From contig JAEWTW010000026.1 of the NCBI GenBank assembly GCA_023397655.1, forward strand, positions 62,001 through 126,000: a DNA stretch of 64,000 nucleotides. Direction: 5' to 3'. Positions 49,272-58,048 of the stretch are shown here, in pieces. Within the stretch, counting starts at the first letter, position 1, and each line of letters opens with the position of its first letter. Origin of the DNA: Bacillota bacterium (lineage in GTDB: Bacteria > Bacillota > Clostridia > Christensenellales > SZUA-584). The position numbers were made by a program, and so were the translations under genes. The notes below the pieces were generated by a model. The model worked only from the letters and a program-made list of their open reading frames with translations, had not been told where the DNA came from and did not search any database.

Positions 49272-50276
49272 TTAAGCCCGCTCGGGCTTGGGTTGCGGTT
49301 CTTCGACACGGATGTTGCGCGCCTCAATTTTCGAGATGTACGACGTCCTCAGGCTGTCGATAAACACCGCTATAAATATGATCAGGTACAGGAATATGGG
49401 CTGAAAATACATATCAACACCTAAATAGATGAGACCCGCCGTCAGCATCTGCATAATCAGCGCGCCCAGTATGGTTCCCGGGAACACCTTGCCGATGCCG
49501 CCCATCAGGCTGGTGCCCCCCAGCACCGCGGCGGCGATTGCGTTAAACTCGATACCTTCGCCCAGCGACGGATTGATCAGCCCGCCCATCTGGAAAACGC
49601 ACATGATACCGCCAATGGCCGCGAACAAGCCGCTGATCATATAAGCGAAGGACAGTGTGCGCTGCGTGTTGATGCCCGCCTTGCGTGCGATCTCCACATC
49701 GTTGCCGACGGCATAGATCTGCCGGCCTACCGGGGTTCGGGTCTGAATGAGCACTGCGATGATGATGATTGCCGCGAGCACGTAGATCGGGAACGGAATA
49801 CCCAGCCATTTTGTCAGCCCGAATGCGATAATATTGTCGGGGAACCGCACCCCCTGCGATCTGCACAGGAATATGGCCAACCCGCGCCCCGCAACCATGG
49901 TGCACAGCGTTACCAGAAAGGGTATCATCTTCATCTTCACGATGAAGAAAGCATTAAACGCTCCCATTGCCAGGCCGACGATCAATCCGCACACCAAAGC
50001 GACACTGACGTGAACGCCCCCCTGCATCAACAGCGCAGGTATTAGTGTTGAGAGATATACCACCGAGCCGATCGAGAGGTCGATGCCGCCTGTAATGATG
50101 ACAAACGTCATACCCACAGCCAGTATGCCGACGTAAGCCACCGCCGTCAGTATATCGATCAGATTGCCAATCGAAAGGAAGGTCGGCGTCAGTATGCCAA
50201 AGAACAGGAAGATCAGCACAAACAGTACGAGCGGTATATTCCGCAAAAACAACATCAATAATTTGTTTTCTTTCAT
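49272..50276 (-). CDS. Ribose-type ABC transporter permease (second permease)
   Basis: 334 residues with about eight to ten membrane segments (NIPLVLFVLIFLFFGILTPT, AVGMTFVIITGGIDLSIGSV). The GGIDLSIGS motif and the late GGTSLMGGIGKVFPGTILGA are standard for RbsC/AraH-like permeases. It follows the ATPase by three bases. The operon has a different permease on the other side of the ATPase, so the channel is probably a heterodimer. The C-terminus (EEPQPKPERA) is charged and cytoplasmic; a GC-rich hairpin in this coding end has no T tract. Confidence 0.9.
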   Translation of the reverse strand: MKENKLLMLFLRNIPLVLFVLIFLFFGILTPTFLSIGNLIDILTAVAYVGILAVGMTFVIITGGIDLSIGSVVYLSTLIPALLMQGGVHVSVALVCGLIVGLAMGAFNAFFIVKMKMIPFLVTLCTMVAGRGLAIFLCRSQGVRFPDNIIAFGLTKWLGIPFPIYVLAAIIIIAVLIQTRTPVGRQIYAVGNDVEIARKAGINTQRTLSFAYMISGLFAAIGGIMCVFQMGGLINPSLGEGIEFNAIAAAVLGGTSLMGGIGKVFPGTILGALIMQMLTAGLIYLGVDMYFQPIFLYLIIFIAVFIDSLRTSYISKIEARNIRVEEPQPKPERA

Positions 50277-50279
50277 CGC

Positions 50280-51788
50280 TTACTCCTTTTCGGCTGTCTG
50301 TCGGAATGCCGATGCCAACACCTTTTGGGTATCAAATTCGTCCATACTGAACTCGCTGATAACCTCACCCAGGCTCATAACGATGATCCTGTCGCACACT
50401 CCCATGAGCTCTTCAATCTCAGAAGAAACCATCAATATCGATTTCCCCTGTGCGGCAAGGTCGTTCAATATGCAATACACCTCGAATTTTGTGCCGACAT
50501 CGATGCCGCGCGTCGGCTCATCCACAAACAGAATCTCCGGTTCTGCAATCAGCCACTTGGCGATAACCACTTTCTGCTGATTCCCGCCCGAAAGGCTTTT
50601 GGCTGTTTGCTGGCGGATGTCTCCCGTCCGGATCTTCAGGCGCTCCAGATACTGTTGAATGGGTTCTTCCTGCTTTTTGGCATTGATGAAGCGCATCCGT
50701 TTCGAGGCGAATTTCGGCAGTGAAACAAGCGCCATGTTCTCTTCAATATTGAAGTTAAGCAGCAGGCCTTCACCTTTGCGGTCCTCAGTCACAAAGCCGA
50801 TATTGCTTTCAATGCTGTGCCGCGGGCTTGCTTTGGTCACCCTTTCTCCCTTTATATAAACGTCGCCTTCGGAATGCGGGTCAAGGCCGAACAATATGCG
50901 CAGCAGTTCGCTGCGTCCCGAACCCATGAGCCCGAACAAGCCCAGAATCTCTCCCTTGTGTAATTCCAGGCTGATCTTATGTGAGATGCCCGGCTCCGAT
51001 ATATTCTCCGCTTTAAGTACAACTTCTTTGCCGGGTTTGGACTTGCGTGTCGGGTAAATCTGCGTCAATTCACGTCCCACCATGTGTTTAATCATCTTGT
51101 CGATATTAAATTCACTGGTCGCACCCGATGTGGTCACCTGCCCGTCGCGCAGTACAACGATTTTGTCAGTCAGCTTTTTAACGTCGCTCAGTATATGCGA
51201 AATATATATGATCGACTTTCCGCTGTCATTGAGCCGCTTGATGATCTCGAATAGCTTGCGCGTCTCATGGGCCGTCAGCGACGTTGTGGGTTCATCGAAA
51301 ATAATGATATCCGGGTCTGTTTTGAGGCATTTGGCGATCTCCACCAGCTGCCTTTGACCGGGAGATAAACGCTCCACCAGCGTATCGACCGATATATCCA
51401 GCTCGACCATCTTCAGTATTTCATGCGTACGGCGTTTCATTTCTCTGGCTTTAATGAGCACGCCGCGCGGATAATCCTCCAGAAACATGTTGTCTGCGAT
51501 GCTTAAGTTTGTAAACAGGTTAAGCTCCTGATGAACAAATGCAATTTTATTAGCCATTGCATCCTTGGGCGTTTTCGGTTCGTAGAGGCCGCCATTCAGC
51601 CTCATTTCGCCGCCGTCTGGCAGATGCACGCCACCGATGATATTCATCATTGTCGACTTGCCTGCGCCATTTTCTCCGATCAGCCCCAGTATGCTTCCCT
51701 TATCCAGCTGAAAATTGACGTTCTTCAGCGCATAAGTTCCAAAAAAGCTCTTCGATATCCCACGCATTTCAAAAGCCGCTTCCGCCAT
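50280..51788 (-). CDS. Sugar ABC transporter ATPase (RbsA/MglA type, two domains)
   Basis: 502 residues, two nucleotide-binding domains. First: Walker A GLIGENGAGKSTMMNIIGG, signature LSPGQRQLVEIAKCL, Walker B IIIFDEPTTSLTAHE. Second: GLMGSGRSELLRILFG in place of a normal Walker A, as usual in this family, then LSGGNQQKVVIAKWL and ILFVDEPTRGIDVG. It drives sugar import with the two flanking permeases. The start at 51788 is after GGAAGGAG; upstream in-frame codons belong to the permease end. Confidence 0.93.
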   Translation of the reverse strand: MAEAAFEMRGISKSFFGTYALKNVNFQLDKGSILGLIGENGAGKSTMMNIIGGVHLPDGGEMRLNGGLYEPKTPKDAMANKIAFVHQELNLFTNLSIADNMFLEDYPRGVLIKAREMKRRTHEILKMVELDISVDTLVERLSPGQRQLVEIAKCLKTDPDIIIFDEPTTSLTAHETRKLFEIIKRLNDSGKSIIYISHILSDVKKLTDKIVVLRDGQVTTSGATSEFNIDKMIKHMVGRELTQIYPTRKSKPGKEVVLKAENISEPGISHKISLELHKGEILGLFGLMGSGRSELLRILFGLDPHSEGDVYIKGERVTKASPRHSIESNIGFVTEDRKGEGLLLNFNIEENMALVSLPKFASKRMRFINAKKQEEPIQQYLERLKIRTGDIRQQTAKSLSGGNQQKVVIAKWLIAEPEILFVDEPTRGIDVGTKFEVYCILNDLAAQGKSILMVSSEIEELMGVCDRIIVMSLGEVISEFSMDEFDTQKVLASAFRQTAEKE

Positions 51789-51795
51789 GATGCAT

Positions 51796-52929
51796 TCACT
51801 CCTTCCCATTTGCGCAAACCGTACCGGCTTGCTCCGTCTGCCTCTCCTGAGCATCCATCACAAACGTCTTTTGCGACATGCGTATCCGGATCACGTCGAG
51901 CAGCGCCGCCACCAGTATAAACAAGCCCTTTACTATATCAACAACAAAAGTGGAAAGACGAAGCATGTTGAGCACCGTGGACAGCAGCGTGAAGAAAATG
52001 CAGCCGATAATGGCATATTTGAGTTTCCCCTTGCCGCCGAACATGCTCACACCGCCGATGACCGCCGCGCCGACGATATCCATCAGCATGGCTTTGGAGA
52101 GCGTGGGGCTGCCCTGCTGCAGCCTGCCGGAATATATGATTGCGGCTATGACACAGGTTAATCCGCTGATCGCATATGCTAAAAGATACATCTTTCTGGT
52201 CGGAACACCGGATATCTCCGCCGCGCTTTTGTTCTCACCCGTGGCGACGATCCACTTACCGAATACCGTTTTGCGCAGCAGCAGCAGCGCCAGAATACCG
52301 ACAATAACAGCGATAAAGAGCGAATACGGTATGGTCCCAAACAGCTTGCCGCGGCCGATCAAAACAAACGACTCAGGCAAACCGACAATATTGAAGCTCT
52401 GCGTCAGCCACACGCCCAGTGACAAAAAAAGCTGCTGGATAATCAGAGTCACCATAAATGGCTGCATATTGAATCTTGAAATCAGCCATCCGTTGAGCAA
52501 GCCTATCCCAATTCCCACAATAATCATAATCAATATTGCGACAGGCGTTGCCCAGGGGCTGTTGGCCATTGGGCCGCCGTCCGGCCCGATCAGCCTGCCC
52601 CACAGCACGGAGCCTCCGAAACGCGCTTCGGCACAGGAATTGGTCATAAATATGGCGCCGATAACGCTGGTAATGCCCACGATGGAGGTCTGGGACAGGT
52701 CGATTCCGCCCAGCATCAAAACAAACATCTGGCCGATAACTATGATGAATAACGGTAATATATTGTCCAGCATATTCATGAGCGACTGACCATTGGCTAT
52801 ATTGGGGATAACCGCCCATGCAATCAGAAATATCAACACTGAAAGTATCAGTATGAAATACTCGGATACGAAGATATTTCTGATACCCCTTTGAACGCCC
52901 AGTCTGCTGAATCCTTCGCCTTTTCCCAT
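51796..52929 (-). CDS. Ribose-type ABC transporter permease (first permease)
   Basis: 377 residues. Membrane segments begin YFILILSVLIFLIAWAVIP; MFVLMLGGIDLSQTSIVG carries the family GGIDLS motif, and LLLRKTVFGKWIVATGENKS precedes the EAA-like region. It is longer than the second permease, with an insert (SCAEARFGGSVLWGRLIGPD) facing outside. Start 52929 follows GGAGGAG. It lies directly downstream of the binding-protein gene, separated by a strong hairpin. Confidence 0.9.
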   Translation of the reverse strand: MGKGEGFSRLGVQRGIRNIFVSEYFILILSVLIFLIAWAVIPNIANGQSLMNMLDNILPLFIIVIGQMFVLMLGGIDLSQTSIVGITSVIGAIFMTNSCAEARFGGSVLWGRLIGPDGGPMANSPWATPVAILIMIIVGIGIGLLNGWLISRFNMQPFMVTLIIQQLFLSLGVWLTQSFNIVGLPESFVLIGRGKLFGTIPYSLFIAVIVGILALLLLRKTVFGKWIVATGENKSAAEISGVPTRKMYLLAYAISGLTCVIAAIIYSGRLQQGSPTLSKAMLMDIVGAAVIGGVSMFGGKGKLKYAIIGCIFFTLLSTVLNMLRLSTFVVDIVKGLFILVAALLDVIRIRMSQKTFVMDAQERQTEQAGTVCANGKE

Positions 52930-52974
52930 ATTGCAACTCCTCCATCTCCGCAAACCAAAGTGTCTAGAAATTAT

Positions 52975-53004
52975 CCGGGCCTGCAGCCGATACCGCAGGC
53001 CCGG
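52975..53004 (-). other. Intra-operon hairpin after the binding-protein gene
   Basis: CCGGGCCTGC / GCAGGCCCGG, a perfect 10-bp stem with 10-nt loop and only a weak T tract. Such hairpins often protect the upstream message and raise the amount of binding protein relative to the permeases. Confidence 0.6.
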
Positions 53005-53017
53005 ATCATCTGGTATA

Positions 53018-54130
53018 TTATTCGATCTCTCCGTTCATCTGACGGATTTTGTTGCCCCACATTTCCATTCTCATCTCGGTCATGTTGCCCTGCGTCAGCG
53101 CGAAGCCCGGATCATCCATCCAATTCATCGGAATGGTTTCCCCGGCGTTGATCGCCTCAACCATCGCGTTGAGAATCAGTTCAGCTTCATAATACACGTC
53201 CTGAACCGCTGTCGCATCGACATAACCTTCGTCCATCAGACGGCCGGCAGTGGAATCGCCGTCAACGGCGCCCAGTATCACGTGGCCCTCTTCGCCAACC
53301 TTTTTCCACATGCCGTTGGCTTCAAGCACCTGCTGGATCTGCGGATACAGGAAGTCGGAACCGCAGAAGACCAGACCCACACCCGGGTTCGCTTTGATTG
53401 CGCTCGTCAGGTTGTCAAGAGCAACCTTGGCATCCCAGTTTGTGTTGACATAAATCGCCTCTTCAAATATATCCGTGTTGGAAGCCATCACGTTATCAAA
53501 GCCCTGACGTCTGTACACCGCATTGGGATCGCCCAAATCGCCAACCATGCAAAGCGGCAGCACCTTCTTGCCTGTTTCGTCGAAAACTTTGCGGGCTTCT
53601 TCAGCCATATACTCCATCGCTTTCTGGGAGATGGCTTCGTTGTTGGCCACCGCGACCAGCGCTTTGGTGTTGTCATCCGACGGCGGTCTGTTGAATACGC
53701 CCAGCGGAACACCGGCATCGTTGTAGTCAGCCGCTATTGCCACCGCTACGTCGCCGTCCTGCGGGATGATGATCATGCCATCAATGCCCTCAGCCAGAGC
53801 ATCTTTACACATCTGCTGCTGTTTGATCGGGTCTTCCGACGCATTGTACTCAATAACCGTCACGCCCGCATCTCTCAGCGTGGAGGTGATTGCGTTGTAA
53901 CCAGCAACCCAAAACTCCGTTTCAAGATCAACAAAGCAAAAACCAATTGTCAGATCATCTTTCGAAGTTTCAGCGAGTTCCACCGTCTGTGCAACAGAAG
54001 GCTGTGCCGAAGGCGCTTCTGCGCTCGTCTCGGCGGGAGCCGCGGGAGTTTCCCCTGCGTTGTTTGCGCAGCCTGTAAAAACTGCAGTGAGCATAGCAAG
54101 CGCCAGCACGAATACCAGGACTTTCTTCAT
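53018..54130 (-). CDS. Sugar ABC transporter substrate-binding lipoprotein
   Basis: 370 residues. Signal peptide with lipobox FTGC at residue 21, an Ala/Pro/Glu-rich tether (NNAGETPAAPAETSAEAPSA), then a periplasmic-binding-protein type 1 domain: LTIGFCFVDLETEFWVAGYN, DGMIIIPQDGDVAVAIAADY and AYRRQGF-like VYRRQGFDNVM are typical of RbsB relatives. The ligand is presumably the sugar or polyol degraded by the operon. Tandem-free; a stabilising hairpin follows, consistent with high expression. Confidence 0.9.
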   Translation of the reverse strand: MKKVLVFVLALAMLTAVFTGCANNAGETPAAPAETSAEAPSAQPSVAQTVELAETSKDDLTIGFCFVDLETEFWVAGYNAITSTLRDAGVTVIEYNASEDPIKQQQMCKDALAEGIDGMIIIPQDGDVAVAIAADYNDAGVPLGVFNRPPSDDNTKALVAVANNEAISQKAMEYMAEEARKVFDETGKKVLPLCMVGDLGDPNAVYRRQGFDNVMASNTDIFEEAIYVNTNWDAKVALDNLTSAIKANPGVGLVFCGSDFLYPQIQQVLEANGMWKKVGEEGHVILGAVDGDSTAGRLMDEGYVDATAVQDVYYEAELILNAMVEAINAGETIPMNWMDDPGFALTQGNMTEMRMEMWGNKIRQMNGEIE

Positions 54131-54189
54131 TTCTGTGTTTCCTCCTTAATTATTCTTACTGTGCCTACCCCACTGCAGGCACAATTCCA

Positions 54190-55068
54190 CTACAATTTGT
54201 TGACCGATACAGACCGGTCGGACGCACGGAGCGCCGTTTCACGAGCCGGGTTCTTCAGTACGATGTTGACATATATGCTCTCTATGATCGCCAGCTGCGC
54301 CACGCGTTTGGCCATAACCTCACCGTTGGAGCTTTCCTGAAATGCTGACGTCAGCAGTTGAATATCACTGTTGCGTCCCAGCGGCGAAAGCGGAAAATTC
54401 GTTATCGCGACGGTGGGCACCCCGGCAGCCCGAGCGGTTTTCGCCACATGTACAATAGGTACGGTTTGGCCGGAATGTGAGATCAGTACCACAGCATCGT
54501 TTTCATCCAGCTTGGCGCAGAACATCAGCATTTCATCAACGTCGCTAGTGGAATAACATTGCATGCCGATACGCAGAAATTTGCATTTGGCCAGATCAGC
54601 GACACGGGAAGAATCGCCCAGACCGATAAAGAGTATTTTTCCGGCGTTATCGATCAGGTCTATGGTTTTTGCAAATTCTTCTGCATTGAAAAGCTTATAA
54701 GTGTCGCTTATTGCATTGATGCACGAATCAAAAACCTTTTGTGTGATCTCTTCCATGGTGTACTGCGCAGAAAGGTCACTGTACTCTCTTTTCGGGTACG
54801 CCTCATTTTTGCCGTTCTGCCTCAGGCACATCTTGAGCTCCGCAAAGCCCTCGAAACCCATTTTCTGCGCGATTCTGACAAATGTGGGTTCACTGCAGCC
54901 GGCGGCTTTGGCTGCTTCGGCAATGGATGCATCCGCCAGAAAGTCCGCATTCTCCAGTATAAAGTCTGCCGCCTTGTGTTCTGCTTTTTTCAGGGATGGA
55001 TAGATCGCCTGCAGTTTGAGCAGGTATTCCAGCGGTATCTTACCGCTGAGGTCTCGGTCAAGCAGCAT
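54190..55068 (-). CDS. RpiR/MurR-family transcriptional regulator
   Basis: 292 residues. N-terminal RpiR helix-turn-helix (DASIAEAAKAAGCSEPTFVR with MGFEGFAELKMCLR) and a C-terminal SIS domain (ILFIGLGDSSRVADLAKCKF, VVLISHSGQTVPIVHVAKTA) that senses a phosphorylated sugar. It is encoded inside the operon between kinase and transporter genes, so it probably controls the operon promoter at 59445-59473. Activator or repressor status cannot be read from sequence. Confidence 0.88.
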   Translation of the reverse strand: MLLDRDLSGKIPLEYLLKLQAIYPSLKKAEHKAADFILENADFLADASIAEAAKAAGCSEPTFVRIAQKMGFEGFAELKMCLRQNGKNEAYPKREYSDLSAQYTMEEITQKVFDSCINAISDTYKLFNAEEFAKTIDLIDNAGKILFIGLGDSSRVADLAKCKFLRIGMQCYSTSDVDEMLMFCAKLDENDAVVLISHSGQTVPIVHVAKTARAAGVPTVAITNFPLSPLGRNSDIQLLTSAFQESSNGEVMAKRVAQLAIIESIYVNIVLKNPARETALRASDRSVSVNKL

Positions 55069-55087
55069 ATGATTGCCTCCTTCATCT

Positions 55088-56602
55088 TTACAATTGAGCT
55101 TGTATTGATTTTAAGGCTGGATACAGCTTCTTGTAAACCGAATACTTTTCAGCGTAACGTGCGGCGCTTTGGGCGTTCGGCATATAGGTCTGCTCCACTC
55201 GGACCATGGAATTCACAGCGGATTCAATATCGGGATATACCCCGCTGCCTACCGCCGCCAGTATGGCAGCGCCCAGGCATCCTGCCTCTTTGCATTTCAG
55301 AGTGACGATTGGCATATTCAGTATATCGGCTTTGGTTTGCAGCCACAGCGGTGATTTAGCTCCGCCGCCCACCGCACGAACCTCTTCCAGCGCAATTCCG
55401 GCGCTGCGCATCGTCTCTATATTGAGCTTGAGCTCATAGGTCAGCCCATCAAGTATGCCTTTAAATATTTCTTCCAGAGTGGTCGAGAGCGTCAGCCCGA
55501 CAAACGCTCCCTTGCTTTGCATGTCACAAACTGGCGTACCGCTTCCGTTAAAGTGAGGCAGCACAAGTACGGGGGACGGGCTGTTCTCAATATTTTTAGC
55601 AATATAATCGTAGAAATCAGCGCTTAGCTGGCCGGCTTCAGCCGCCGTGCCCTGCGCGATATTATCGCGGAACCACCGGAGCACTATGCCGCCGGTATGG
55701 TTGAGCGCGAAGGTAAAATACAAGCCTTCCACAGCGTGGCAGTAACAGGGATAGTATGCATCCAGCATGGCGTCGTCCAGGCGCGGTGCGGAAAATGCCG
55801 AGGAGAATACCGCCGCAGTCCCGCTCGAATCCACACCCATCCCCTCTCGGATCATGCCTGCGCCGATCGCGCCGCACGTCTGGTCATGCCCCCCCACCAC
55901 CAGCAGCGGGGCATTCTCCAGTCCCCAGCGCTGCCGGAAGCTTTCACTCAGCCGGCCGCAAGGCGTACCAGAAGGCCTGACATCGGACAACATCGCTCTG
56001 TCTACGCCGCAGATTTCAAGCAGCTGCTCATCCCATTGGCGCGTATGAATGTCCAGTGCCATGGTGCGCGAAGCCATCGTCAGGTCTATCACCGGCTCAC
56101 CGCCCAGGCCGGCCATGACAAATTCAGAATAGGTCATGACCTTTGTTGCTTTTTCATACGCCTCAGGCGCATTGTTTTTAAACCACATCGCCTTTGCGAT
56201 AAAATTGATCGGATGGATGCGCATGCCTGTGCGGCGAAAAGCTTCCCGGCTGCCGATGCGTTCCTCAAGCCTTTCACATTCTGCGGTGTTGCGGTAGTCC
56301 ATGCCCAGAATCGCGTTATGCAGCGGCCTGTACTCATTGTCCACAAGTATTGCGGCATCACCCTGGACGGATACGCTGATGGCTTCGATACGGCGGACGC
56401 CGCTCTGACGGATTGCCTGTTCTGTGACCGCGATCAGCTTAGCCATCACGTCTGCGGCATCCTGCTCGGCCTTTGCAGGGGCATCACAGATAACGGGATA
56501 TTCGGAAAACCCGTATCCGCATATTTCGCCGCGGTTGTCGAACACCACAGCTTTACATCCCGATGTGCCTGCATCCAGGCCAAGCAAGTATGCCTTATCC
56601 AT
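55088..56602 (-). CDS. FGGY-family carbohydrate kinase (first kinase)
   Basis: 504 residues. Opening YLLGLDAGTSGCKAVVFDNR (phosphate loop), then VQGDAAILVDNEYRPLHNAI, GGHDQTCGAIGAGMIREGMG (substrate Asp) and AVGGGAKSPLWLQTKADILN (ATP site). It resembles xylulokinase-type members. It follows the isomerase gene by 16 bp, so phosphorylation of the ketose made by that isomerase is the natural reading, though not proved. Confidence 0.88.
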   Translation of the reverse strand: MDKAYLLGLDAGTSGCKAVVFDNRGEICGYGFSEYPVICDAPAKAEQDAADVMAKLIAVTEQAIRQSGVRRIEAISVSVQGDAAILVDNEYRPLHNAILGMDYRNTAECERLEERIGSREAFRRTGMRIHPINFIAKAMWFKNNAPEAYEKATKVMTYSEFVMAGLGGEPVIDLTMASRTMALDIHTRQWDEQLLEICGVDRAMLSDVRPSGTPCGRLSESFRQRWGLENAPLLVVGGHDQTCGAIGAGMIREGMGVDSSGTAAVFSSAFSAPRLDDAMLDAYYPCYCHAVEGLYFTFALNHTGGIVLRWFRDNIAQGTAAEAGQLSADFYDYIAKNIENSPSPVLVLPHFNGSGTPVCDMQSKGAFVGLTLSTTLEEIFKGILDGLTYELKLNIETMRSAGIALEEVRAVGGGAKSPLWLQTKADILNMPIVTLKCKEAGCLGAAILAAVGSGVYPDIESAVNSMVRVEQTYMPNAQSAARYAEKYSVYKKLYPALKSIQAQL

Positions 56603-56618
56603 TATCTGCTCCGCTGAT

Positions 56619-58037
56619 TCAGATCTCTCCGCGCAGCCAGCGCTTCACGGTTGTTTCCTGCCCGTCATAGAAGAAATCCGGCTTAAGTCCGATGTATTTA
56701 CATGCTTCGTACAGCACCGGCGTTACATCGCCGTGTATACCCACACAGTGGTGTACGTAAGGTCCTGTAACCAGTTTGTCTTCAAGCTCGACCCAATTGT
56801 CCACTTCGATCCAGACATACGTGCCTGCCGTCGACGGGCCGGGGATTCCCCGTGCGGGGCCCAGTAGCAGCGAATACTCGCCATGATCCGCATCAAATCG
56901 CGCCAGCGTCATTTCGCCGCCGCGGATCTCTGCAAACACCGCGCCCGGAAAGTGATCGTCGAATGCAAACGGACCGGATAGCACAGGCTTATCGACTGCC
57001 AGCGAGAGCGGCCACGGACCGCAGTGCTGCAACAGCTCGCCGTTGGGGTTTTCGGGATGACGCACAGACCAGTCAGCAAAGAACGACGGCGTTTTGCCCA
57101 TGCCCGCAGCCTGCACCATCACCGCCGTGATGGCGCCGTGAATGTCAGTCTCGCATGCCACCGGTATGCCTTCATCCGTGAGCAGCGCATTGGCGACACA
57201 CGGATGTATCTGGAGCTGACGCTGCAATGCATTCCAGCACTGTATCGCAATGGCGTTGCACCCGTTGCTCAGCGCAAAGTTCTTCATGGCGCACTTCAGT
57301 GAAGCAAGCCGTTTGACGCTCTGCTCCGACACTTTGACATCCATCTTTTCATGAATGGCAGCCACGGTTTCAAGCACATCTGCGTCCTCGGTCTTCTCCA
57401 GCCGCAGTACTTCGTCTATGATGTCGGGCAGCGGTACGGGCAGCAGCTGAATGTTGTAACGCTCAAGCAGCTCGCCTTCGTTGCACATCATCGTCCAGAA
57501 ATCCGCGGGACGGGTGGAAATCTGCAGTATCTTGCATCTTTTAAACTCTTTCACAACATTGACCGCCGCGATAAAGTTTCTCACGCCGCGTTCGAACACC
57601 GTGTCTTCAAGACGGCAGTTGGGGATATAGGTAAACGGTATATTCATACGGCGGAACACTTTGCCGGTGGCAAAAAGTCCGCACTGCGTGTCCCGAAGGC
57701 GTGAGCCGTCTTCCAGCGGCGCTTCATCGCGCGGCCCCCAAAGCAGCACGGGTACACCGAGCTCCTTGGCGACTTTGCAGACAATATCCTCGGTCCCGAA
57801 GTTGGCATGCGGGAAGAAAACCGCATCGACTTTCGCGCGTTTGAATTTCTCCACCACGCCGGAAATATCTTCGTTGGGACGCAGCATGCCCTCGTCGTTG
57901 ACGTCCTCCATGTCGATGAAATCGACATTCATGCTTTTGAGCTTTTCCAGAGTGAGATTCTTGTACTTCTGAGCATCTTCCTTAGAAAAGATGAACCTGC
58001 GCGTTGCCGCAACGCCGAGCAATACCTTGTGATCCAT
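56619..58037 (-). CDS. L-fucose/L-arabinose isomerase superfamily protein
   Basis: 472 residues. Start MDHKVLLGVAATRRFIFSKE; VDAVFFPHANFGTEDIVCKV, CNAIAIQCWNALQRQL, GIPVACETDIHGAITAVMVQ and HHCVGIHGDVTPVL match the FucI/AraA-like superfamily, in which Glu, Asp and His bind a divalent metal. Relatives convert aldoses to ketoses; some have other roles. The Glu in ACETDIHG and His in HCVGIHGD could be ligands. It stands between the SAF-domain dehydrogenase and the first kinase. Confidence 0.82.
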   Translation of the reverse strand: MDHKVLLGVAATRRFIFSKEDAQKYKNLTLEKLKSMNVDFIDMEDVNDEGMLRPNEDISGVVEKFKRAKVDAVFFPHANFGTEDIVCKVAKELGVPVLLWGPRDEAPLEDGSRLRDTQCGLFATGKVFRRMNIPFTYIPNCRLEDTVFERGVRNFIAAVNVVKEFKRCKILQISTRPADFWTMMCNEGELLERYNIQLLPVPLPDIIDEVLRLEKTEDADVLETVAAIHEKMDVKVSEQSVKRLASLKCAMKNFALSNGCNAIAIQCWNALQRQLQIHPCVANALLTDEGIPVACETDIHGAITAVMVQAAGMGKTPSFFADWSVRHPENPNGELLQHCGPWPLSLAVDKPVLSGPFAFDDHFPGAVFAEIRGGEMTLARFDADHGEYSLLLGPARGIPGPSTAGTYVWIEVDNWVELEDKLVTGPYVHHCVGIHGDVTPVLYEACKYIGLKPDFFYDGQETTVKRWLRGEI

Positions 58038-58048
58038 TGCAAACCCTC

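Noticed and set aside
49265..49290. Hairpin AAGCCCG/CGGGCTT at the end of the second permease gene
   Set aside because: It is coding sequence, has no T tract, and the next gene follows closely in the same operon.
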